Source: JAWLCG01 sp041687295
GTDB taxonomy: Bacteria > Planctomycetota > Phycisphaerae > SM23-33 > FEN-1343
Length of the DNA: 10,650 bases
Direction: 5' to 3'
NCBI GenBank assembly: GCA_041687295.1
Contig: JAWLCG010000162.1
Location: 1 to 10,650 of the forward strand
Shown here piece by piece: positions 6,083 through 10,650 of this stretch (position 1 is the stretch's first letter; each line of letters begins with the position of its first letter). Below the pieces are notes generated by a model, which was not told the origin of the DNA, did no database searches, and worked only from the letters and a program-made list of their open reading frames with translations. The position numbers were made by a program, and so were the translations under genes.

Positions 6083-6105
6083 CTGCCCGTTGAGAAACGG
6101 GCGGC
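6082..6105 (+). terminator. Hairpin with GAGA loop after the hydrolase gene
   Basis: A 10-bp stem (6082-6091 with 6096-6105, one G-U pair) closes a GAGA loop, which fits the stable GNRA class. It begins on the last base of the TAG stop. There is no T-tract, so it may act as a transcript-end stabiliser or a GC-type terminator. It also fits the window's pattern of GTAG (6079-6082) followed by a palindrome. Confidence 0.5.
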
Positions 6106-6170
6106 TGGAGCGTCCTGCGCCCGGACCTGCGGGTACGCGGTGCCTCAAGATCAACGGCTTGGCCACGATG

Positions 6171-6197
6171 CCCACGGATGGCAATCGGTGGGCTTGG
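6171..6197. repeat. Decayed CCCACGGAT repeat, copy 3
   Basis: CCCACGGAT is followed by GGCAATCGGTGGGCTTGG, close to the hairpins at 76-97 and 1124-1144 but with a broken right arm. The trailing GGGCTTGG is retained, so the family resemblance does not rest on the palindrome alone. Confidence 0.55.
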
Positions 6198-6338
6198 GCC
6201 GGAGGCGTTTTGGGACCCACAGGCCCGGCGTTGGGCCTCGCTGGGCTCGAAGAGCGCCGACAGCTCTTTGCCCATCTCCCCCAGTCGGCACAGGCGGGCC
6301 GGGGGCGGCGGGATCGGCTGTCCTGACCCCTTTACCCA

Positions 6339-6367
6339 TTGACGATTCTGGCCTTGCGCGGTAGTCT
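6339..6367 (+). promoter_or_regulatory. Putative sigma-70-type promoter of the PEP-CTERM gene
   Basis: TTGACG (6339-6344, 5 of 6) and TAGTCT (6362-6367, with the key T1, A2 and T6) are separated by 17 bases, which predicts a leader of about 60 bases. The same -35 hexamer and spacing appear before the flavoprotein gene at 8278-8306. Confidence 0.45.
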
Positions 6368-6420
6368 CGGGTGCTGGAGACGTTTGCTCACCCCATTTCG
6401 TTTGCTCGATCGACCTACCG

Positions 6421-6426
6421 AGGAGG
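6421..6426 (+). promoter_or_regulatory. Consensus Shine-Dalgarno AGGAGG
   Basis: AGGAGG lies six bases before the ATG at 6433. It is the strongest ribosome-binding site in the window and fixes that start. Confidence 0.8.
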
Positions 6427-6432
6427 ACACGC

Positions 6433-7497
6433 ATGTTCACGCGAGTGATCCTGTCGCTTTCGCTGCTGGTGGCTTTGGGCGTTCTGGCGAGTCCGTCGGC
6501 GTCGGCGGCCCAGTTGGCGCTGATGCCGGGGCTCTATCCGCTCGGGCCCGAGCAGATCATCCAGGCCGGCTCGGGCGACCTGCAGGTGCCCGGCTACTCG
6601 GTGCCCTCGCTGGCTGATTGGAACGGCAATGGCCGGCTCGACCTGATCGTGGGCGAGGGCGGCTTCGGGGAGACCGGCTCGGTCCTGGGCAAGGTCCGCG
6701 TGTACCTCAACGAGGGCACCGCCCAACAACCGATCTACAACGGCTTCAGCTACGTTCAGTCCGGCGGGGCCGACCTGATGGTGCCCAGCATCAACTGCCA
6801 GGGGGCCTACCCGCGCGTGGTCGACTGGGACGGCGACGGTCGCAAGGACCTGCTGGTGGGCCTGGCCGACGGGTCGGTGCGGATCTACCTCAACGAGGCC
6901 ACCGACGCCGCCCCGGCCTTTGGCCTGGGCCAGAACGTCCAGTACGACACCGGCGCGGGCCTGGCCCCGGTCAGCGTGGGCCTGCGGGCCAGCGCGGACT
7001 ACTTCGACTTCACCGGCAACGGCGTGGGCGACCTGGTCGTGGGCGGCATCAGCGGGGACGTCCGCATCTATCCCGGCCTGGACGTCCCGGGCGGGCCGAG
7101 CTTCGGCGCGCCGCTGTTTGTCCAGACCCCCGACGGGGCCCTGGCCGTGCCCACCGGCCGGTCGAGCCCGGTCTTCTTCGACGCCGACGGCGACGGGCTG
7201 GTCGATCTGCTCAGCGGCAACACCGAGGGCCAGTTGCTGCTGTATCATAATGTGGGTACTGCCCTTGCGCCTGTGTTTGGCCCAGGCTACCACCTGGTCA
7301 GCTCCGACGGCGTCGCCATTGATCTGCCCGGCTCGCCGCGGAGCCGGCCGTTCATCGGCGACTACAACGGCGACGGCTATGCCGACGTGCTGATCGGCTC
7401 GGCCGACGGGCGGGTTCGGCTGTACACGGCCATCCCCGAGCCGGCCAGCCTGGCCCTGCTCGCCCTGGGCGGCCTGGCCCTGCGCCGGCGGCGGTAG
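6433..7497 (+). CDS. Secreted VCBS/FG-GAP repeat protein with PEP-CTERM tail
   Basis: This 354-residue protein has an N-terminal signal peptide (residues 1 to about 25, cleavage near ASA-AQ). Five calcium-loop motifs of the DxDGDGxxD type follow: DWNGNGRLD (62-70), DWDGDGRKD (131-139), DFTGNGVGD (192-200), DADGDGLVD (250-258) and DYNGDGYAD (310-318). Each is followed by hydrophobic D/VLxVG and V-R-x-Y strands, so the mature protein is probably a small beta-propeller with blades of about 60 residues. The C terminus has the PEP-CTERM layout: PEP at 335-337, a short hydrophobic segment (338-350) and RRRR. In other bacteria this tail is processed by an exosortase; none is encoded here. Expected location is the cell surface or extracellular matrix. 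Ligand and role are unknown, perhaps adhesion or polysaccharide binding. Confidence 0.9.
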   Translation: MFTRVILSLSLLVALGVLASPSASAAQLALMPGLYPLGPEQIIQAGSGDLQVPGYSVPSLADWNGNGRLDLIVGEGGFGETGSVLGKVRVYLNEGTAQQPIYNGFSYVQSGGADLMVPSINCQGAYPRVVDWDGDGRKDLLVGLADGSVRIYLNEATDAAPAFGLGQNVQYDTGAGLAPVSVGLRASADYFDFTGNGVGDLVVGGISGDVRIYPGLDVPGGPSFGAPLFVQTPDGALAVPTGRSSPVFFDADGDGLVDLLSGNTEGQLLLYHNVGTALAPVFGPGYHLVSSDGVAIDLPGSPRSRPFIGDYNGDGYADVLIGSADGRVRLYTAIPEPASLALLALGGLALRRRR

Positions 7498-7531
7498 GGT
7501 TCGTCGCCCTGCACACGCCCCGGGCTTGGAT

Positions 7532-7566
7532 CGGCGGGCGCCTCGCCAGCGGCGGGGCGCCCGCTG
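7532..7566 (+). terminator. Long GC hairpin after the PEP-CTERM gene
   Basis: A 16-bp stem with two G-U pairs (7532-7547 with 7551-7566) closes a 3-base loop, beginning 34 bases after the stop. It lacks a T-tract but is very stable. Its place between two convergent genes suits a bidirectional terminator, since the stem is as strong on the other strand. Confidence 0.6.
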
Positions 7567-7589
7567 TCTGCGCCGCCCGGGGTCATTCA

Positions 7590-7610
7590 GTAGGGCGGGC
7601 ACTGCCCGCC
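7590..7610 (+). repeat. GTAG-headed REP-like palindrome, plus orientation
   Basis: This differs from the unit at 5002-5022 by only one base in the centre. GTAG (7590-7593) is followed by a GGCGGGCA/TGCCCGCC-type palindrome. It faces an inverted copy at 7635-7656, making a paired element in the convergent gap. Confidence 0.72.
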
Positions 7611-7634
7611 GTCGATGGCGTCGGACGCCCTCCG

Positions 7635-7656
7635 CCCCGGGCACTGCCCGCCCTAC
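7635..7656 (-). repeat. GTAG-headed REP-like palindrome, minus orientation
   Basis: Read on the minus strand, GTAG (7656-7653) is followed by GGCGGGCAGTGCCCG. It lies 13 bases past the stop of the minus-strand flavoprotein gene. Each of the two convergent genes therefore has its own unit with the GTAG head facing its stop codon. Confidence 0.7.
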
Positions 7657-7669
7657 CGGACGGGGGCGC

Positions 7670-8242
7670 TCAGGCCTGGAGTTTCTTCAGCAGCCAGGCC
7701 ATGTTCTCGCCGAGGACTCGCATGGTCCGCATGCCTTCCTCGTCGTCGCGGACCTCGCCGACCCCTCGGCCGATGCCCATGTTCCAGTAGCAGCTGCCCG
7801 GCACGATCATCTGGTTGATGAGGAAGAAGTGGTTGATGCTGTTGAAGGCGTGGATCGAGCCGGCCCGGCGGACGGCCACCACGGCCGCTCCGAGCCTGCG
7901 GTCGAGCTCGCGGTCGTTGGCGATGGCGAGCAGGCCGCAGCGGTCGATCAGGGCCTTGACCTCGGTGGAGACGTCGGCGAAGTAGGTCGGCGTGCCGATG
8001 AGGATGCCGTCGGCCTGGCGCATCTTCGCGTAGTAGCCGTTCATCTCGTCGTCGATCGCGCAGCGGTGGTCCTTCCGCTCGAAGCACTGGTAGCAGGCGA
8101 TGCAGCCGCGGATGGCCTTGCCGCCGATGTGGACCAGCTCGGTCTCGATGCCCTGGGCCTCGAGCACGCCAAGGACCTCGCGGAGCATGATCTCGGTATT
8201 GCCGCCCGCCCGCGGGCTGCCGTTGAATGCCACGACCTTCAT
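7670..8242 (-). CDS. Iron-sulfur flavoprotein-like NAD(P)H-dependent FMN reductase
   Basis: This 190-residue flavodoxin-fold protein belongs to the NADPH-dependent FMN reductase family. It begins MKVVAFNGSPRAGGNTE; GSPRAGGNT (8-16) is the FMN phosphate loop, and GTPTYF (83-88) is a conserved flavin-contacting segment. Cysteines C47, C50, C53 and C61 make a CX2CX2CX7C motif like the compact 4Fe-4S site of archaeal iron-sulfur flavoprotein (Isf), so a cluster beside FMN is likely. A cytoplasmic electron-transfer or oxidant-reducing role is expected, but the partner is unknown. The start at 8242 is chosen because AAAGGA lies eight bases upstream; the longer frame from 8290 would run through the promoter. 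It is convergent with the PEP-CTERM gene and divergent from the BatA gene. Confidence 0.87.
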   Translation of the reverse strand: MKVVAFNGSPRAGGNTEIMLREVLGVLEAQGIETELVHIGGKAIRGCIACYQCFERKDHRCAIDDEMNGYYAKMRQADGILIGTPTYFADVSTEVKALIDRCGLLAIANDRELDRRLGAAVVAVRRAGSIHAFNSINHFFLINQMIVPGSCYWNMGIGRGVGEVRDDEEGMRTMRVLGENMAWLLKKLQA

Positions 8243-8277
8243 GGGTGCCATCCTTTCGCTGTAGGGGTGAAGCGTCC

Positions 8278-8306
8278 TGGATAGACGCAATCGCCCCCGG
8301 CGTCAA
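8278..8306 (-). promoter_or_regulatory. Putative sigma-70-type promoter of the flavoprotein gene
   Basis: On the minus strand TTGACG (8306-8301, 5 of 6) and TATCCA (8283-8278, 3 of 6) are 17 bases apart, giving a leader of roughly 30 bases with AAAGGA inside it. The -35 matches the one before the PEP-CTERM gene. Confidence 0.45.
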
Positions 8307-8329
8307 GGCCTCGATGTTGGACTGCCCCG

Positions 8330-8359
8330 TCGCCAAGGGGCCCGGCGGGCTGCTATGAT
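8330..8359 (+). promoter_or_regulatory. Putative promoter of the BatA/VWA gene, leaderless
   Basis: TATGAT (8354-8359, 5 of 6 to the -10 consensus) ends eight bases before the ATG at 8368. A weak -35, TCGCCA (8330-8335, 4 of 6), sits 18 bases upstream. Transcription would start within one or two bases of the ATG. No Shine-Dalgarno sequence is visible, which fits a leaderless mRNA. Confidence 0.45.
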
Positions 8360-8367
8360 GGCTGGCC

Positions 8368-10485
8368 ATGGAAATGGCGGCTCTGGCGTTTGCGTACCCG
8401 GGGGTGTGGATGGCGGCGGCGGCGGTGGCGGCGCCGGTGCTGATCCACCTGATCCTGCGCCGCCGGCCGAGGCGGGTGATCTTCCCGGCCATGCGGTTCG
8501 TGCAGGCCAGCCACCAGGCCAATCGCACGCGGAATCGGCTGCGGTACTGGCTGCTGCTGGCGATGCGGGTGGTGGCGGTGCTGGCGATCGTGGCGCTGCT
8601 GGCGGGTCCCCGACTGGCCGGCAGCGAACCGGCGCCGGCCAGCACCGAGCCGGCGGCGGTCGTGGTCGCCATCGACAACAGCGGCTCGATGGGCTACCGC
8701 TTCGGCGACCGCACGCACCTGGCCTACGGCAAGGCCCAGGCCAAGCGGTTCATCGAGGCCCTGCCGGCCGGCTCGCGCGTGGCCGTCATCGCCGCGCATG
8801 ACCCGCAGGCCCGGGCCGCTTTCCACGTCGACCGTCGGCTGGTGCTGCACCAGCTCGAGCAGGTGCCCCAGACCTCCGCTGCGCTGCCCGTGGCGCCGCT
8901 GCTGCGGCGGGCGCAGGGGTTGCTGGCCGAGGCGGACCTGCCGCGTCGGCTGGTGCTGCTGGTGAACGATCGCACGGCCCGCAGTTGGGAGGGGATGGCC
9001 CCGACGGCCCTGACGGACCCGGCCCTTCGCGTTCGGCTGCTGGACTGCTGGCGGGGGGACAACGTCAACGTCGCCCTCGGCGCGGTGCGGCTGAGGCACG
9101 AGTCGCTGCCGGCCGGTGCCGAGGCGCCCGTCGAGGTGGCGGTCTCGGCCGTCCAGCCGCCCGGCGAGGTGCTGGTCCGCCTGCACGCCGGCCAGCGGCT
9201 CAGCGGGCAGACCAGCGTGCATCTGGAGAGCCCCCGCGCGACGGCGCTGGCGGCGTTCAGCCTTCGGCCCGAGGGTCCGGGGCTGCTGGAGGGCCGGCTG
9301 GACCTGGGCCTGGCCGACCCGCTGGCGCTGGACAACGTGCGGTACTTCACCCTTGCCGTCCGCCCGCCGCGGACGCTGCTGGTGGTCCGCGACGCCGCCA
9401 CCGTGGGCCGGGCCGACCCCACCAGCTTCCTGATGGGCAGCGCCGCGGCCCCCGGTGGGCTGGCGGGCAACGGCTCGGCCATCCGCCGCGAAGTCGCCAC
9501 CAGCCAGGACCTCGCCCGCACCGGCGCCCCCGAGGCCGCCATCGTCCTGCTGGCCAACGTCGCCGGCCTGGCCGAGGCCCAGTGGCGCACGCTGGAGAGC
9601 TACGTTCGCGACGGCGGGCGGCTGTGGGTGGTGCCCGGCCCGCTGGCCAGCGTCCGCGACTGGAACACGCCGGCCGCCCAGGCCCTGCTGCCCGCCCGCG
9701 TCGGGTCCGTCGAGACGGCCGCCGAGCCCATCCGCTTCGCGCCGGGGCCCTACGGGCAGGGGCTGCTGGAGCCCTTCGACGATCCGCTCAACGCCCCGCT
9801 GACCGACCTGGCCATCACCCGCCGCCTCGGCGTACAGGCCCTGGCCCAGGACGCCGTGGTCGAGCTGCGCTACGCCGACGGTCTGCCCGCCCTGGTCCGC
9901 CGGCCGGTGGGGCGCGGCGAGGTCGTCTGGTGGAACTTCTCGCCCGAGCCGGACTGGTCCGACCTGGCCCGGCGCGAGCAGCTGCCCATCCTCGCCCGCC
10001 GAACCGCCCTGGTGCTGCTGGGGGGGCAGGATCAGCCGATGAACTACACGCTGGGCCAGTCGGTCCGCCTGGAGGTGCCCCCCGGCCAGGCCGGCAGCGT
10101 CTGGGTTCGCCCGCCCGGCGGCGAGGACTTCAGCGTCGCCGTCGACGGCCGGGACTCGACCATTCAGGTCACGGCCGACCGCGTGGGGCACTGGCGGGTG
10201 AAAGTCGGCGAGGGCGGGCCCGCGCTGGGCTTCGCCGTCAACGCCCCAGCCGAGGAGGCCGACCTGGCCCTGCTGGCCCCTGACGTGCTGGCCGGGCGGG
10301 TGGGCCCGGGCCGGCTGACGGTGGCCGGCTCGGCCGACGAACTGCACCGCGCCGACCTGACCGCCCAGACCCAGCAGGATCTCCGCCCGCTGCTGGGCCT
10401 GGCCCTGCTGGGCCTGCTGCTGGCCGAGACCGCCCTGGCCAACCGCTTCTACCGCAGGCCCGCCCCCGTGACGACCGGTGGGTAG
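8368..10485 (+). CDS. BatA-domain / von Willebrand factor A membrane protein
   Basis: This 705-residue protein has an N-terminal BatA (aerotolerance-regulator) double-membrane region: PGVWMAAAAVAAPVLIHLIL (11-30), a basic loop RRRPRRVIFPAMRFV, then a second helix at about 60-80. The VWA domain follows, with the metal-binding MIDAS start DNSGSM at 103-108 (D103, S105, S107). I do not see a clear later MIDAS threonine. The strand LVLLVNDRTARSW at 195-207 is typical of the family. A middle segment with IVLLANVAGL (392-401) and YVRDGGRLWVVPG (412-424) looks like the class-I glutamine-amidotransferase-like fold of planctomycete BatA proteins, without an obvious catalytic triad. A final helix (about 675-690) anchors the C terminus, so the large middle is probably periplasmic. 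Such proteins usually sit with MoxR ATPase and DUF58 genes; none is in view. Confidence 0.88.
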   Translation: MEMAALAFAYPGVWMAAAAVAAPVLIHLILRRRPRRVIFPAMRFVQASHQANRTRNRLRYWLLLAMRVVAVLAIVALLAGPRLAGSEPAPASTEPAAVVVAIDNSGSMGYRFGDRTHLAYGKAQAKRFIEALPAGSRVAVIAAHDPQARAAFHVDRRLVLHQLEQVPQTSAALPVAPLLRRAQGLLAEADLPRRLVLLVNDRTARSWEGMAPTALTDPALRVRLLDCWRGDNVNVALGAVRLRHESLPAGAEAPVEVAVSAVQPPGEVLVRLHAGQRLSGQTSVHLESPRATALAAFSLRPEGPGLLEGRLDLGLADPLALDNVRYFTLAVRPPRTLLVVRDAATVGRADPTSFLMGSAAAPGGLAGNGSAIRREVATSQDLARTGAPEAAIVLLANVAGLAEAQWRTLESYVRDGGRLWVVPGPLASVRDWNTPAAQALLPARVGSVETAAEPIRFAPGPYGQGLLEPFDDPLNAPLTDLAITRRLGVQALAQDAVVELRYADGLPALVRRPVGRGEVVWWNFSPEPDWSDLARREQLPILARRTALVLLGGQDQPMNYTLGQSVRLEVPPGQAGSVWVRPPGGEDFSVAVDGRDSTIQVTADRVGHWRVKVGEGGPALGFAVNAPAEEADLALLAPDVLAGRVGPGRLTVAGSADELHRADLTAQTQQDLRPLLGLALLGLLLAETALANRFYRRPAPVTTGG

Positions 10486-10494
10486 GCCGTGCGC

Positions 10495-10526
10495 GTAGGC
10501 CGGGTCGAGCGCCAGCGAGGCCCGGC
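10495..10526 (+). repeat. GTAG-headed palindrome after the BatA gene
   Basis: GTAG (10495-10498) leads into GCCGGGTCGAGCGCC and AGCGAGGCCCGGC, an imperfect palindrome with GCCGGG/CCCGGC ends. A partial inverted copy lies at 10568-10590. It starts 9 bases after the BatA stop, and the stop itself is within GGTAGGCC, again a GTAG. Confidence 0.55.
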
Positions 10527-10567
10527 AGCGATGACGCGAGCGGGTCCCCTCGGCCAGCGCCGGGATC

Positions 10568-10590
10568 GCCGGGCCTCGCTTCGCTCGAAG
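10568..10590 (-). repeat. Partial inverted copy of the repeat at 10495-10526
   Basis: GCCGGGCCTCGCT matches the reverse complement of the right arm at 10495-10526, and the similarity then fades. With that unit it forms an inverted pair around about 40 bases. Confidence 0.45.
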
Positions 10591-10595
10591 AGCGG

Positions 10596-10616
10596 GTAGG
10601 CCGGACGCAGTCCGGC
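10596..10616 (+). repeat. GTAG-headed GCCGGAC palindrome
   Basis: GTAG (10596-10599) is followed directly by the perfect 7-bp inverted repeat GCCGGAC (10600-10606) / GTCCGGC (10610-10616) with a 3-base loop. It has the same head-plus-palindrome layout as the other units but a different stem. Confidence 0.6.
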
Positions 10617-10632
10617 TGGGGAAAGAGACACC

Positions 10633-10650
10633 ATGCGGCGCTTGGCCCCA
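10633..10650 (+). CDS. Possible start of the next gene (partial)
   Basis: An ATG at 10633 opens six codons (MRRLAP) before the window ends, preceded at short distance by the purine-rich GGGGAAAGAG (10618-10627). It would be co-directional with the BatA gene. Too little is visible to identify it, and the call depends on the frame staying open beyond the window. Confidence 0.3.

Larger units (their letters stand above)
6106..6432. other. Gene-free gap before the PEP-CTERM gene
   Basis: I see no credible coding sequence on either strand. The gap holds a decayed CCCACGGAT repeat (6171-6197), a small 6-bp hairpin (6221-6226 with 6233-6238), a likely promoter (6339-6367) and a strong ribosome-binding site (6421-6426). 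The other reading frames crossing it are low-complexity products of high GC. Confidence 0.6.

Noticed and set aside
5161..6093. A 310-codon plus-strand frame overlapping the hydrolase
   Set aside because: It begins in the repeat cluster and runs out of frame through the hydrolase, whose Ser-Asp-His motifs, promoter and ribosome-binding site are in the other frame.
8355..8801. A 148-codon frame starting at the ATG inside TATGATG
   Set aside because: It is out of frame with the BatA protein and its product is a glycine/alanine-rich shift product without domain features.
8353..10347. A 664-codon minus-strand open frame opposite the BatA gene
   Set aside because: Its product is rich in Gln, Arg, Gly and Pro without domain signals. 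The plus strand carries a clear BatA/VWA protein over the same bases.

Overview
The window looks like chromosomal DNA of a very GC-rich bacterium, most likely a planctomycete (Phycisphaerae-like). This is inferred from three things together: a secreted protein ending in a PEP-CTERM sorting tail, a long BatA/von Willebrand membrane protein of the type common in that phylum, and gaps full of short palindromic repeats. No rRNA, tRNA, integrase, transposase or CRISPR array is visible.

Positions 165-5005 (+ strand) hold a four-gene nucleotide-sugar cassette: a short RmlD-like SDR reductase, a FnlA/CapE-type UDP-GlcNAc 4,6-dehydratase/5-epimerase, a FnlC/WbjD-type non-hydrolysing 2-epimerase and a WbuB-type GT4 glycosyltransferase. 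Together they should turn UDP-GlcNAc into a UDP-2-acetamido-2,6-dideoxy-L-hexose and transfer it to a lipid-linked glycan. The reductase is short, with no room for the extra C-terminal domain of FnlB/WbjC. The product may therefore be L-QuiNAc (WbvR/QnlA route) rather than L-FucNAc.

Positions 5006-5383 are a cluster of repeats, followed by a promoter and a small alpha/beta hydrolase (5384-6082). A 350-base gap leads to a secreted VCBS/FG-GAP repeat protein with a PEP-CTERM tail (6433-7497). It converges on an iron-sulfur-flavoprotein-like FMN reductase (7670-8242, minus strand). That gene is divergent from a 705-residue BatA/VWA protein (8368-10485) whose promoter suggests a leaderless mRNA. 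The window ends in more repeats and a possible next gene start.

The non-coding DNA is the least ordinary part. Many gaps carry palindromes headed by GTAG, which resemble REP elements; they usually lie just after a gene, head towards its stop, and in one or two cases the TAG stop is part of the head. A second family, hairpins with CCCACGGAT arms, sits upstream of genes together with low-GC tandem repeats. A third, CACAGAG-rich family forms long inverted arms between fnlA and the 2-epimerase gene.
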